A stretch of 46,708 nucleotides of DNA from Clostridia bacterium (GCA_017482055.1 JAFUOH010000002.1:1-46708); one strand, 5' to 3'; positions 37,101-45,934 are shown, numbered from the stretch's first letter. Numbers and translations: made by a program. Notes: generated by a model not told the origin, from the letters alone.

Positions 37101-37162
37101 CGGGTACTTACAAATACGAAAAGCCCGAAAAGATCACCGAAATAGCCGACTGCGATCTGTAA
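34106..37162 (+). CDS. Beta-galactosidase, glycoside hydrolase family 2 (second copy)
   Basis: This 1018-aa LacZ-type enzyme has the full domain set and is divergent from the one at 24084. The acid/base is E436 in WSTGNEAGTG (STG where LacZ usually has SLG), and the nucleophile is E496 in LAIEYGHAMGN. The Bgal_small_N part is at about 720-990. Cytosolic, no signal. I use the ATG at 34106 after GGAGGGAAGAG. The GH36 gene follows after 40 bp, so the pair could remove beta- and alpha-galactose from oligosaccharides. The divergent AraC is the likely regulator. Confidence 0.93.
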   Translation: MIPKSLLLNSDPNIENQNILHIGRLPARATIVPSKKRGVYYQNKFESECITSLNGDYKFRYLTEDTEKDFYRTDISDSDWDTIDVPSMWQYRGYGKPEYPNVRYSIPFLPPYVKKQNPVGLYRRTFFVDKPAERTVLHFAGVDNAFYVYLNGEMIGFSKGSRLPSEFDVTKHIKAGENLLAVKVFTYSDATYLENQDMLLASGIFRDVFLVETCKNSIWDYRVTTTYTSVTVEAKLCVDTPYRVRFTLNGVTAEYDADETVMHTFTLDAPKLWSAETPNLYDLFVELIGDDGIFEVHSKRVGIMHTRVEGNKFLVNEHPIYIKGVNRHENDPWNGRTLTVKQIRRDIEMIKANNLNAIRLSHYPNDPATYEIAAELGLYLMDEADLETHGAQIANGDQGYLSKSPEWYPAYEDRIVRMLERDKNEVAVFIWSTGNEAGTGENLNKCIDIIRDFDPTKECIITQDIGEYTHFRKIAYYPMSRTAEYTDEGYPVLAIEYGHAMGNSPGTLADYWDYNYTHEKMCGGFVWEFRSHGFGAKDADGNVFMKYGGDFDDDYHWCNFNMDGYCLSDGRPKPAWFELGCVSFAAYTTFKDGIITVKNTNDFLDLSYLDARYDIECDGNIIKSVPMSIPSVKPHDSFTFVPDVTVGEKIGGARYYLNVLYFKNGVRVHKKQFKLGVLADALPYSSERKKADISVNNYILSVSYGDFSCEFTKGMISSVKKGGKVLLDTPMRLNIHRAYTDNDGIIGLFPRCIGEWQKSLLHKYYFNLFDIDVKEGDERVYVTVSGSYTANSVYAGFHVKLIYEVISDGTVLVTVKGEPYGELPNVLPRLGVIFEADRIFDRVKWLGRGPYENYTDSLANAPIGIYEKSVDELNTDYDYPQETGNHEDTYALTLKSRDGECGLSVIGSDTFAYSYHDFTLDDLTNAKHKNELKKSERNYLYIDYKMRGLGSRSCGPEPEEQYEFRPHKFTFTFALAACDFNSAVTLSRMNHGKKTAALSGTYKYEKPEKITEIADCDL

Positions 37163-37202
37163 GCGGACAAACGAACCAAATATAATTAGGATGGTAATAT
37201 CA

Positions 37203-39320
37203 ATGAACTTTTTTAAGGAATTCAAGCCCTGGTTTATGAAAGCGGGCGACAGTAACCGCTACTATATGGAAAAGGGCAGATGCAATGGGCAGTATAAGTA
37301 CGAGGGTGAAGACTGCAAGGTCTCGCTCAAATACAGAACCGCCACCGAAAACGGACTCCACGCAGTATGGGTGGACTCAAAGATAAGCGGAGCCAACTTC
37401 TCGGGAACCTTCGCCGTAGGTCTTGAGACCTTGCCCGTTCGTGAGATCGAGGGATATATGTCGGACTACCGCAACTGCGCCTTCTGGTGTATGGCGCAGT
37501 TCGATACCGATTTCACCAAACTCCACGAGCGTACACAGGGACTTCTCTGGAAGTATAAGGACGGCGGCTGGGGATTTATTCTCCCCACCGTTGACGATAC
37601 CTACAAAACCAATCTCGTCGGTACCGACGGCGGCTTCTCTGCAGGACTTACAACCTACTGCACCAACATAAACACCTGTAAGGATCAGCTTGCATTCGTA
37701 TGTGGAGAGTGTGACGATCCCTACAAGCTTATGCGCGACTGTGCCGCGTACGCAATGAAGCTCCTTAACAACGGAGCGACAGTGCGCGAGGAGCGCCGCT
37801 ATCCCGAAACGTTCGAATACCTCGGTTGGTGCTCCTGGGATGCTATGGAGATAAGAGTAAGCGAAGCGGGACTTATCGAAAAGTGCGAGGAGTTCAAGGA
37901 GAAGGGGATCCCCGTAAGATGGGCTATCATCGACGATATGTGGGCGGAGTGCGACAAGCTTCGTGACATTCCCGACGAGCTCAACAGGAACACAGGAATG
38001 TTCAATGTGATGCATTCGTCAAAGCTCCGCACTTTCGATGGTGACCCTAAACGATTCCCCGATGGGCTCGGTCATGCCATAGGACGTATGAAAGATGAGT
38101 ACGGACTCAAGGTGGGTATGTGGCATCCCTACAACGGATATTGGGCGGGACTGGATCCCGACGGAGAGCTTGCCAAGAAGTACAAAAACGATTTCATGGC
38201 TGTGACGGTAACTAAGGATAATCTGACCAAAACGGATGGGATTCCCGAAATGCGTCTTTATCCGAAGCCAGAGGCGGATTCCTTCTATCACTTTTATTAT
38301 GATTGGCATCATTTCCTGAAGCAGTGCGGCGCGGACTTTGTAAAGATAGACAATCAGAGTAATGTTACAATCTACGCACAAAACAACCTTGCCCCAATCG
38401 GCAAGGTTGCGCGTGAGCTTCACAAAGCCATCGAAAGCTCGGTAGGTGCGCACTTCGACAGCACGCTCATCAACTGTATGGGAATGGCGAACGAGAATAT
38501 GTTCAATCGGTCAACCGGTGCCATCTCCAGATGTTCGGGAGATTTTAAACCCGAGAATCGCGAGTGGTTCAGAAGGCACCTCAAAATGTGCGCTTACAAC
38601 TCGGCTATACAAGGCTTGTTCTACTGGTCGGATTGGGATATGTGGTGGACGGACGATGCGCAGGCAGGGAAGAATTCCGTGCTTCGAGCAATATCGGGCG
38701 GACCTATTTACGTCTCCGACAAGATCGGCAGAAGCCGTCCCGAGCATCTCGCGCCACTCTGCTACAGCGACGGACGGATCCTCCGCTGTGAAAATCCCGC
38801 ACTTCCCACCATTGACTGTCTCATTGCAAACCCCGACATATCGGGTAAGCCCATGAAGGTGTTCAACACCTACAAGCAAGGTGGTGTTGTCGCGGCGTAC
38901 AACCTCAATTCCGAGGAGAAGCCCGTGAAAGGAACAGTCAGCGCGGCTGACATCGGAGCGAAGTATGACGAGTACGTCATATATGAGCATTTCACGGGTG
39001 AAGTGGCCCTGCTTCACGGTGACGAGGTGCTTGAGATCACCTTAAAGGATCACGACGACTTCCGTCTTTACACCATCGTTCCCGTCGTTGACGGCATCGC
39101 TATGATCGGACTTGCGGACAAGTTCAACTCGCCCCTTGCCGTCAACTATGAGTTCGACGGAGTGTGGTCGCTTCACGAGGGCGGCAGGATCGCTTTTGTC
39201 TGCGCCGACGGAAGAAAGCGCACGGTAACTGCCGAGAGCGGCTCCTATGAGCCGACGGTCAACGGTATGCTTTCGGTTGTGGATCTGCCCCTTTCCGACA
39301 GGCACATAAAATTAAGCTGA
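37203..39320 (+). CDS. GH36 alpha-galactosidase/raffinose-synthase-like protein
   Basis: This 705-aa protein resembles the raffinose synthase/Sip1 branch of family GH36. The barrel runs over about 205-560 (YLGWCSWDAMEIRVSE, VRWAIIDDMW). The probable nucleophile is about D382 in DFVKIDNQS, and the acid/base is in YWSDWDMWWTDD (about 473-483). Bacterial members can be alpha-galactosidases on raffinose-type sugars, or transferases. The ATG at 37203 follows AGGATGG. It is co-oriented with the GH2 gene 40 bp upstream. A long hairpin with a T-run follows at 39411. Confidence 0.88.
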   Translation: MNFFKEFKPWFMKAGDSNRYYMEKGRCNGQYKYEGEDCKVSLKYRTATENGLHAVWVDSKISGANFSGTFAVGLETLPVREIEGYMSDYRNCAFWCMAQFDTDFTKLHERTQGLLWKYKDGGWGFILPTVDDTYKTNLVGTDGGFSAGLTTYCTNINTCKDQLAFVCGECDDPYKLMRDCAAYAMKLLNNGATVREERRYPETFEYLGWCSWDAMEIRVSEAGLIEKCEEFKEKGIPVRWAIIDDMWAECDKLRDIPDELNRNTGMFNVMHSSKLRTFDGDPKRFPDGLGHAIGRMKDEYGLKVGMWHPYNGYWAGLDPDGELAKKYKNDFMAVTVTKDNLTKTDGIPEMRLYPKPEADSFYHFYYDWHHFLKQCGADFVKIDNQSNVTIYAQNNLAPIGKVARELHKAIESSVGAHFDSTLINCMGMANENMFNRSTGAISRCSGDFKPENREWFRRHLKMCAYNSAIQGLFYWSDWDMWWTDDAQAGKNSVLRAISGGPIYVSDKIGRSRPEHLAPLCYSDGRILRCENPALPTIDCLIANPDISGKPMKVFNTYKQGGVVAAYNLNSEEKPVKGTVSAADIGAKYDEYVIYEHFTGEVALLHGDEVLEITLKDHDDFRLYTIVPVVDGIAMIGLADKFNSPLAVNYEFDGVWSLHEGGRIAFVCADGRKRTVTAESGSYEPTVNGMLSVVDLPLSDRHIKLS

Positions 39321-39410
39321 TTTCCCGGAATCATATATACGCTTGCTTAAAAAGGAATAATAACATGAAAAATACGGCTGTGTTTATATGTTCTCTTGTG
39401 TACTGCGGAT

Positions 39411-39486
39411 AGCAGACTTGGATACAGCCAGGATTAACCGATCAACGTAAAAATAACGGAAGGCGGTAATCGGAGTCTGCTTTTTA
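39411..39486 (+). terminator. Long imperfect hairpin with T-run after the GH36 gene
   Basis: AGCAGACT (39411-39418) pairs with AGTCTGCT (39474-39481) across a 55-base inner part that can pair further (GGATTAACCG with CGGTAATC), followed by TTTTA. It may terminate the GH2-GH36 operon. Confidence 0.45.
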
Positions 39487-39497
39487 TATATCAAACG

Positions 39498-39605
39498 AAA
39501 GGAATTGTAATCCAAGCCTATTACGAAACCGAGGAAGGTCGAAAGTCATTCGAAGAATGGCAAGAAAGACAACTAATGACAGAGGAACAAACAGTTTCCG
39601 ATTAA
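39498..39605 (+). pseudogene. 3' remnant of an unknown gene (YYETEEGRKSFEEWQ...)
   Basis: An open stretch without a good start reads IVIQAYYETEEGRKSFEEWQ and about 14 further residues ending at TAA 39603-39605. The last 14 residues recur, with small changes, in the repeat copy at 46053. It is the end of a charged protein typical of small mobile-element proteins; I cannot name it. Confidence 0.5.
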
Positions 39606-39726
39606 GATACACAAAAAGCGAGAGGATGACCCCCAAACGTCTCCTCTCGCTTTTCTGTTATCAATCTTTGATGTCCTCGATATAAACGAACCCATTGCCA
39701 ATCGGTATCAGGTTCGGATCATATTG
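39565..39726. repeat. Direct repeat copy 1 (about 162 bp)
   Basis: It starts AAAGACAACTAATGACAG and ends GGTTCGGATCATATTG. It contains a gene end on the plus strand, a bidirectional hairpin (39614-39654, AAAAGCGAGAGGA/TCCTCTCGCTTTT) and a gene end on the minus strand. The same layout recurs at 46053-46221 with point changes and small indels. Confidence 0.85.
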
Positions 39727-39737
39727 TTTCAGTGCCG
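39661..39737 (-). pseudogene. 3' remnant of a second unknown gene (NLIPIGNGFVYIEDIKD)
   Basis: On the minus strand an open frame ends QYDPNLIPIGNGFVYIEDIKD and TGA at 39661. The right repeat copy ends the same protein as NLIPIGNGFGFIVYIEDIKDL, an in-frame three-residue insertion. Conserved frame between diverged copies shows it was coding. The upstream part is cut off at the AraC stop codon. Confidence 0.55.
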
Positions 39738-40523
39738 CTAAAACAATTGTTGCTTATACTTATACGGCGTTATTCCCGTATGCTTTCTGAAAAATCTGAT
39801 AAAGTAGCCGACATCGTCAAATCCGCACTTTTCGGCGATTTCGGACACATTATAGTAGCCGCTGGAAAGAAGCTCGCGTGCAAAGGATAACCGCAAGCTG
39901 TCGCGGTATGCGAGCGGCGTGTTGTTATAATGCTTTTTCCATTCACGCCTGAAGTTTGTGACGCTCATATCCGTAAGACTTGCAAGCTCGGCAAGGCTTA
40001 CGGAGCCTTTAAAATGCTTTTCGATGTATTCCTTCGCGCAAAGCAGTCTGCCGTTTGAGGGTATATTATCGGCAATAATACGATCGTAGTAAAACGCCGA
40101 CAAAAGCTCGTAAAGGCGACCGACCGCCTGCATTTCACAGCCTGAACGCTTGGATGCCCATAAGCTTACAACTTCCTCGGCAAGGCGTCTGAATCGCTCG
40201 GTATTATCCTCGGTTACAAGCAAGTAAGGGCGGTCAAGCACACAAAGCTTCGATGTGCTTTGGTGAATATCGAAATTGACTGTGTAATGCCTGAAAGCCT
40301 TTTCTGTAATGATCGTATATGCGGCATCGGGTGACAAAAACAGCATATTTCCTTTGGTAACGGTGACATTGTCGCCGTTTGTGAAGCGATACTGTGCATT
40401 GCCGTCGAGAGTATACACAAATCCGTAATTTCCGCGCCCGGACGGATACGCACATTTTTGTATGCGGTCAAGTACGAATTCATGGGCGATGATGATCTTT
40501 TTGATATCGATATTAAATTCCAT
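39738..40523 (-). CDS. AraC-family transcriptional regulator
   Basis: This 261-aa regulator has a cupin sensor (about 30-95: FVYTLDGNAQYRFTNGDNVTV) and two HTH motifs (about 165-258: VSLAELASLTDMSVTNFRREW and YNVSEIAEKCGFDDVGYFIRFFRKHTGITPYKYK). It is divergent from the WbsX-isomerase-esterase genes and shares a 152-bp promoter region with them, with a perfect promoter for itself (40551-40579). It probably controls that operon. Its stop codon touches the remnant gene end of repeat copy 1, so the insertion or deletion boundary lies there. Confidence 0.9.
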   Translation of the reverse strand: MEFNIDIKKIIIAHEFVLDRIQKCAYPSGRGNYGFVYTLDGNAQYRFTNGDNVTVTKGNMLFLSPDAAYTIITEKAFRHYTVNFDIHQSTSKLCVLDRPYLLVTEDNTERFRRLAEEVVSLWASKRSGCEMQAVGRLYELLSAFYYDRIIADNIPSNGRLLCAKEYIEKHFKGSVSLAELASLTDMSVTNFRREWKKHYNNTPLAYRDSLRLSFARELLSSGYYNVSEIAEKCGFDDVGYFIRFFRKHTGITPYKYKQQLF

Positions 40524-40550
40524 AACTGTCAGAACACCTCCGTGTCAAAT

Positions 40551-40579
40551 ATTATAACACAGATATACACCCGTGTCAA
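40551..40579 (-). promoter_or_regulatory. Consensus promoter of the AraC gene at 39738
   Basis: On the minus strand TTGACA (40579-40574), 17 bp, TATAAT (40556-40551). Both boxes are perfect, 28 bp before the ATG. A second TTGACA-like half (TTTGACACGG) lies downstream between it and the gene. Confidence 0.8.
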
Positions 40580-40623
40580 CACACCAAATGGACAGATAGT
40601 CCTATAAATGGCTGTATTGTTCA

Positions 40624-40652
40624 TTGATATCGGATTCCTTTTGTGATACAAT
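40624..40652 (+). promoter_or_regulatory. Promoter of the WbsX operon
   Basis: TTGATA (40624-40629), 17 bp, TACAAT (40647-40652), 24 bp before the ATG at 40676. Confidence 0.65.
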
Positions 40653-40675
40653 AAAATAAAAACGGAGGAATCATT

Positions 40676-41929
40676 ATGTATAATATCAAATTATCCGATT
40701 ACGTTCCGAAGCCACAGCCTGCGAGCTCCGACCGCATCGTTGCCGCTCATTACTATGCGGCTTGGAAAAAAGGCGCCGCCGAGATACACGGTGGATTTGA
40801 TGACCTGCATGGATATCCCGAGCGTACGCCGCTTATGGGCTATTATGACGAGGAAAAGCCCGAGGTCTGCGATTGGGAGATAAAATGGGCGCTTGAGCAC
40901 GGCATAAACTGCTTTATCTACTGCTGGTACAGACGGCTTGAGGACATGAAAAAGCCCGTCAAGGCAGAAAAGCTTCGTTGCGGACACTGTATTCACGATG
41001 CTCTCTTAAACGCAAAATACGGCGATATGATGAAATTTGCCATCATGTTCGAAAACAGCCCCAGATGGGGTACCACCGATGAAAATGACATCATCGACAA
41101 TCTTATGCCCTTCTGGGTGGAGAACTATTTCAGTCGTCCGAATTATCTTAAATTCGACAACAAGCCTGTGCTGTTTATATTCCATCCCGCGCGCCTTGTG
41201 GAGGTGTTCGGCGCCCCCGAAAAGCAGAAAGCGGCGTTCGACGCCTGCCGCGAATATGCTAAAGGATGCGGCTTCGACGGAATGATCTTTGCCTGCTGCG
41301 ATCCGCGTCCCACGAGTGAGGCAAATGATGAGCAGATCGCTCGCGGTTACGATTTCCGTTTCGGCTATGATTCGGGCTACAGTGCCCCCGATCATTATCC
41401 GAGGGCGGAGGATGTAATAACCAAGCAGTGCGAGCTTCTGAAAACGCGGCTTGAAATTGATCCCATGCGATATATCCCGACACCATCCTGCTTCAGCGAT
41501 CCCACACCGCGTACCACACAGCATTGGATAGATATGGGCTATCCGTTCCACACATGGAAGTTGTGGTATCTCGAGCCCGACGATTACCGCAAATGCCTTC
41601 GCCGCATGAAGGAGATGACCGATGCGCTCCCCGACGGCGCATGGGGTAAGCGTATCATGATGATCGACAACTGGAACGAATGGGACGAGGGACATTATGT
41701 CGCTCCGAGCCACGAATTCGGCTTCCGTTATCTGCAGGCGATACGCGAGGAGCTGACGGCGCGCAACAATCTTCCCGACTACCGTACACCGCAGGATATC
41801 GGTCTTTCCGAGGGACTTAACAGATCATGGGAAGTACCGGATATGAGCGAGGTCAGCCTCGCGCGGCTTGACAAGGAAAAGGTAAGACGTGAAACGTTGA
41901 AAAATTACATTAAGAAGGAGCAAAAATGA
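40676..41929 (+). CDS. GH99-like WbsX-domain glycan-processing protein
   Basis: This 417-aa soluble protein of the WbsX/GH99-like group begins with RIVAAHYYAAW (about 21-31) and ends its barrel with IDNWNEWDEGHYVAPS (about 328-344), the conserved Glu-rich signature of the family. Related proteins occur with O-antigen and glycan genes, and GH99 itself is an endo-mannosidase family. Cytosolic, no signal. CGGAGGAA precedes the ATG. Its stop overlaps the next start in ATGA, so it is tightly coupled to the isomerase-like gene. The exact substrate is unknown. Confidence 0.8.
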   Translation: MYNIKLSDYVPKPQPASSDRIVAAHYYAAWKKGAAEIHGGFDDLHGYPERTPLMGYYDEEKPEVCDWEIKWALEHGINCFIYCWYRRLEDMKKPVKAEKLRCGHCIHDALLNAKYGDMMKFAIMFENSPRWGTTDENDIIDNLMPFWVENYFSRPNYLKFDNKPVLFIFHPARLVEVFGAPEKQKAAFDACREYAKGCGFDGMIFACCDPRPTSEANDEQIARGYDFRFGYDSGYSAPDHYPRAEDVITKQCELLKTRLEIDPMRYIPTPSCFSDPTPRTTQHWIDMGYPFHTWKLWYLEPDDYRKCLRRMKEMTDALPDGAWGKRIMMIDNWNEWDEGHYVAPSHEFGFRYLQAIREELTARNNLPDYRTPQDIGLSEGLNRSWEVPDMSEVSLARLDKEKVRRETLKNYIKKEQK

Positions 41930-43353
41930 AAAAAGCAAAGATAGCGGTAGTGACTTTGGGACACTACATTTATTTCGATCAGTTCGACGGTCTGAAAGCG
42001 GAGCTTTCAAAGAAAACTGCGCAGTTTATAAATTATATCGACACCGACAAATGCGACATCTTTGATGTTGGCTATATCGACTGTGCAGACGAGGCGTTTG
42101 AGGCGGTAAAGAAGTTGAAAAAAGAGGATGCAGACCTGCTTTTCGTGCTTCTTTCCACCTATGTTCCGTCAGCGGTATGTGCTCCGTTCATCAGATATAT
42201 CGACATCCCCCATGTGCTTGTGGGAATACAACCGCTCGATCACCTCGACTACTCACACACCACCACATATATGCAGCTTGCCAACGACGACATCTGCGCG
42301 ATGCCCGAGATAGCGGGAGTTTATGAACGGATGGGGCGGGATATACCGTCCTGTATCGTTGCCGCGTCCTCCCGGACCGATGCCATTAAGAAAGAGGTGG
42401 ATTCGTGGGTAGACGCCGCCTCGGCTATGGCAGGCTTCAAGTACGAAACCATCGGCTACCTCGGACATACATATGAGGGAATGTACGATATGCACACCGA
42501 CCCGACTGCGTTCTCCGCCGCATTCGGCTCGCACGTCAAGATGCTCGAGATATGCGAGCTTGCAAGACTTACCGAAGATATTACCGACGCGGAGATCGAA
42601 GATGAGATCACCGAGATCACCGATATATTTGAGATATGCGACCCTTCTGTGGATCCGCTGACGGACTATGTAAAGAACGAGGATCTCGCATATTCGGCAA
42701 AGATCTCCGCGGCACTCAAAAAGCTTGTCAAAAATAACGGCCTCGCAGCTCTTGCCTACTACTACAAGAGCGAACCGGGCAACTCATATGAGCAGCTTGC
42801 CGCAAATCTCATCATCGGCAACACGCTTCTCACGTCATCGGGCATTCCCCTTGCTGGCGAGGCTGATCTCAAGACTGCGGCGGCTATGCTTATCATGAAA
42901 AACATCGGTGGCGGCGGCTCCTTTGCGGAGATCCATCCCTTCGACGTGACCGACGACGTGGTGCTCATCGGTCACGACGGACCGCACAATATTGCCATCG
43001 CCGAGGGTAAGCCGAGACTTCGCAAGCTTAAAAAGTATCACGGCAAGTCGGGAAGCGGCATCGGTGTTGAGTTTTCGCTGAAGGCAGGTCCCGTGACTCT
43101 GCTCAGCGTAAACGTTGACCGAAACGGCAAATTCCGTATGATTGCGGCGGAAGGTACGTCCATAGCCGGTGACATTCCCCAGACGGGCAATACCAACACC
43201 CGTGTCAGCTTCGGCGGTGACGTGTGCGGATTCCTCTCTCGTTGGTGTGAAGCGGGACCGACCCATCATCTGGCCCTTGGCATCGGGCATCATATTGACA
43301 CGCTTCGCAAGTTCTCGAAAATGAGCGGGATCGAGCTTATCGAGGTGAAATGA
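41926..43353 (+). CDS. L-fucose/L-arabinose isomerase-like protein
   Basis: This 475-aa protein has the fucose/arabinose isomerase fold. Motifs include YEGMYDMHTD (about 184-193), GIPLAGEADLKTAAAML (about 306-322, with a metal-ligand Glu) and FAEIHPFDVTDDVVLIGHDGPHN (about 333-355); THHLALGIGHH near the end supplies further histidines. These enzymes interconvert an aldose and its ketose with a divalent metal. The sugar cannot be read from sequence; no kinase or aldolase is beside it. AAGGAGC precedes the ATG within the upstream gene. The esterase gene starts one base after its stop codon. Confidence 0.8.
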   Translation: MKKAKIAVVTLGHYIYFDQFDGLKAELSKKTAQFINYIDTDKCDIFDVGYIDCADEAFEAVKKLKKEDADLLFVLLSTYVPSAVCAPFIRYIDIPHVLVGIQPLDHLDYSHTTTYMQLANDDICAMPEIAGVYERMGRDIPSCIVAASSRTDAIKKEVDSWVDAASAMAGFKYETIGYLGHTYEGMYDMHTDPTAFSAAFGSHVKMLEICELARLTEDITDAEIEDEITEITDIFEICDPSVDPLTDYVKNEDLAYSAKISAALKKLVKNNGLAALAYYYKSEPGNSYEQLAANLIIGNTLLTSSGIPLAGEADLKTAAAMLIMKNIGGGGSFAEIHPFDVTDDVVLIGHDGPHNIAIAEGKPRLRKLKKYHGKSGSGIGVEFSLKAGPVTLLSVNVDRNGKFRMIAAEGTSIAGDIPQTGNTNTRVSFGGDVCGFLSRWCEAGPTHHLALGIGHHIDTLRKFSKMSGIELIEVK

Positions 43354-43354
43354 A

Positions 43355-44389
43355 ATGTACAATGACATTATTCGTGACGGTGACATCTGCCGTACAGCAT
43401 ACCGAGACGGGCTCAATGCCTTTGTAAAACGAATGGAGCAGGAAGCAAACCTGATTCGCGAGCGATTTATGCCGACCGATGGATTTCTCGAACGGATCGA
43501 GGAATACCGCGCAAAGTACATATCCATGCTTGGCATCGACCGTATCGGCGATGAAAATTTGCCCGAACCGACACTTGTTCGCGTAGGCGAGGATGAGGAC
43601 GCGGTCATATACAGAACCGTGGTTTATATCACGCCCGAAATACCGCAGTACGGGCTTCTGTTTGTCCCGCACGGTACAATAAAAGCTCCGCTCATCGTCG
43701 CCCAGCACGGCGGAGGCGGTACGCCCGAGCTTTGCTCCGATATGAACGGCAAGAACAATTACAATCATCTTGTCCGCCGCCTGCTGAAACGAAAAGCCAT
43801 TGTATTTGCACCGCAGCTTCTTCTTTGGAACTTCGGCGAGCCGCTTGCTACACAGCCGAAGCACGATATTCCGCATAAGCGTCAAGAGGTTGACAAGAAT
43901 CTGAAAAGGTTCGGCATAAGCCTTACCGCTGTTGAAATCAAGGGCATTATGAATGCGCTGACCTTTCTGTCGGAGCTTGACTTTATTGACAGCGAGCGCA
44001 TCGGTATGACGGGAATATCCTACGGCGGTTATTTCACCCTTTACACAATGGCGGCGGACACCCGTATTAAGGCCGGTTTCAGTAACGCCTGCTTTAATGA
44101 CCGTAACGCATACCCGTGGAACGACTGGACATATCCGAACAGCGCTAATCTGTTCCACGATGCCGAGGTCGCCGCGCTGTGCGCTCCGAGAAAGCTTTAC
44201 GTTGCTGTCGGAAAAGAGGACGAGGTTTTCGATTACAGATCCGCCATCCCCGAAGCGGAGCGTGTGAAGAAATACTTCGCGGCGGCAGGATGTCCCGAAA
44301 ATTTCATCTTTGCCGTATGGGACGGCGGTCACACCGTTCCCGATACGGACGAGGGATTTGATCTTATGTTTTCGGCGTTTGAAAAATAG
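43355..44389 (+). CDS. Alpha/beta-hydrolase, acetyl-xylan-esterase-like
   Basis: This 344-aa hydrolase has a nucleophile in GISYGGYF (about 225-232), an acid near KEDEVFDYRSA (about 286-296) and a catalytic His in GGHTVPDT (about 325-332). APLIVAQHGGGGTPE (about 110-124) gives the oxyanion region. Length and fold match the Abhydrolase_7/acetyl-esterase group acting on sugar esters. There is no signal peptide. GAGGTGAA precedes the ATG, directly after the isomerase stop, so the three genes form an operon in which it may remove acetyl groups before isomerisation. That pathway is inference. Confidence 0.78.
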   Translation: MYNDIIRDGDICRTAYRDGLNAFVKRMEQEANLIRERFMPTDGFLERIEEYRAKYISMLGIDRIGDENLPEPTLVRVGEDEDAVIYRTVVYITPEIPQYGLLFVPHGTIKAPLIVAQHGGGGTPELCSDMNGKNNYNHLVRRLLKRKAIVFAPQLLLWNFGEPLATQPKHDIPHKRQEVDKNLKRFGISLTAVEIKGIMNALTFLSELDFIDSERIGMTGISYGGYFTLYTMAADTRIKAGFSNACFNDRNAYPWNDWTYPNSANLFHDAEVAALCAPRKLYVAVGKEDEVFDYRSAIPEAERVKKYFAAAGCPENFIFAVWDGGHTVPDTDEGFDLMFSAFEK

Positions 44390-44456
44390 GGAGAAAAAGT
44401 TTGAAACAACCACCTGATCAATCTTATTAACAAAAAACGAAAGGCGGTATATTGAT

Positions 44457-45934
44457 ATGCAAACATATATCACGCCAAGCGGCAAGGCACGCATCGAAAG
44501 ACTTCGAAGCCGCGCACTAAAGCCAAGCATAAGCTACGTCGATTTCCACTATCGGTTCTGGAAGTACTTTCTCTCCCTCGACGAAAGCCGCAGCCGATAC
44601 GACCGATACGCCGAGGCATACACATACGCATTCGAGCATGTAACACCCGTCATTGACGATGATGAGCTCATCGTCGGCAAGGTCGCCGCAAGACTCACTG
44701 CCAATGAAAAGGCAGACCGGGAACCCTCCGACCGACCGCCGAGGCTGTACGCGGTACAGGCGAGGGTCAGGATTCACATATGGCGGTGGACTATTCCATT
44801 CTGCTTACTAAGGGTACAAGCGGCATAAAGAAACACATTGACGTGCTTCTCACATCCTGCAAGGACGATAGTAAGCGGGAGTTTTACGAAACCTGCAAGG
44901 CTTGTCTTAACGCTGTGGAGCGCTTTTCCGAGCGTTACGCCGACCGTGCCAGACAGCTTGCCGTGGATGCCGAGAGTGAGCGCAAGGCCGAGTTTCTGCG
45001 TATCGCCGAAATATGCGAAAGGGTTCCGAAGTATCCCGCCGAAAGCTTTTACGAAGCGGTGCAGTCGATAAACTTTCGACGCTCTGCCTTTCCTGCAACC
45101 CCACAAGATTTCACGTCTGCGAGGTGTTCCGGCTTGGTCGCATCGACAGACTTCTGTACCCTTATTACAAAGCCGACCGCGATGCGGGCATCATCGACGA
45201 TGCCTTCGCACAGCTTCTTATCGACTGCCTCGGCATAATGATAAACCACCGCGTACTAAGCGGGCTTTCAAGCGGCTATATGGTCGGCGGCAGAAACGCC
45301 GACGGTACTGTTGTGGCAAACGAGCTTACATATATGGGCATACGCGCCATCGACGATATAAGGCTGTCCGCATCTATAAAAAAAGAAGCCGAGCGTTACC
45401 GTGGCATACGCGAAAGACGTATGCAGACAGGTATGATGCCCCTGCTTTCCTGCTTTGTAAATGACTGCCTCGAGCGCGGACTCGACATCGAAAAAGGCGG
45501 CGTAAGATGAGAACTTCGGCAAGGTCACCGGTGCGACACCCGACGGCAGAGTATCGGGCTTCCCACTTGGCGACGGATCGGGTCCGTGTCAAGGCCGCGA
45601 AAAATGCGGTCCCACAGCATCGGTACTGTCAAGCTCAAGCTGGTCGCATAAGGAGTTTATCGGCGGCATTGCCGTTAATATGAAGTTCTCGAAGAATACC
45701 TTCAATGACGATTCGCTAAAGAAGATCGCCGCTCTTGTAAAAGTCTACATTGAGCGCGGCGGCTTTGAAATACAGATAAATGTCACCAGCCGTGAGACCC
45801 TGCTTGCGGCACAAAAAGAGCCGGACAAATACCGCGATCTTGCGGTGCGCGTCGGCGGCTACAGTGACTATTTCTGCAGGCTTACACCCGAAATGCAGGC
45901 GGAGATCCTGCTTCGTACAGAGCACGAAATTTAA
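44457..45934 (+). pseudogene. Broken glycyl radical enzyme (pyruvate-formate-lyase/dehydratase family)
   Basis: Four pieces of one gene lie in changing frames. A: 44457 to about 44720 (ITPSGKARIERLRSRAL ... VIDDDELIVGKVAARLT). B: about 44764-45078 (GQDSHMAVDYSILLTKG ... AESFYEAVQSINF). C: about 45079-45507 (TLCLSCNPTRFHVCEVF ... LERGLDIEKGGVR). D: about 45512-45934 (FGKVTGATPDGRVSG ... LAVRVGGYSDYFCRL). D keeps the glycyl-radical loop RVGGYSDYF. The stretch with the active-site Cys, expected between C and D, is gone. The remains are about 490 residues against roughly 800 in the family. It follows the esterase gene and has AAAGGCGG before the start. It cannot be functional. No activating enzyme is nearby. 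Confidence 0.88.

Noticed and set aside
39365-39412. 15-aa peptide frame after the GH36 gene
   Set aside because: Very short and unsupported beyond an AAGGAATAA upstream; more likely chance beside the terminator structure.
43337-44530. 397-codon minus-strand frame opposite the esterase
   Set aside because: It is a shadow of a gene with clear hydrolase motifs (GISYGG, GGHTVP) on the plus strand.
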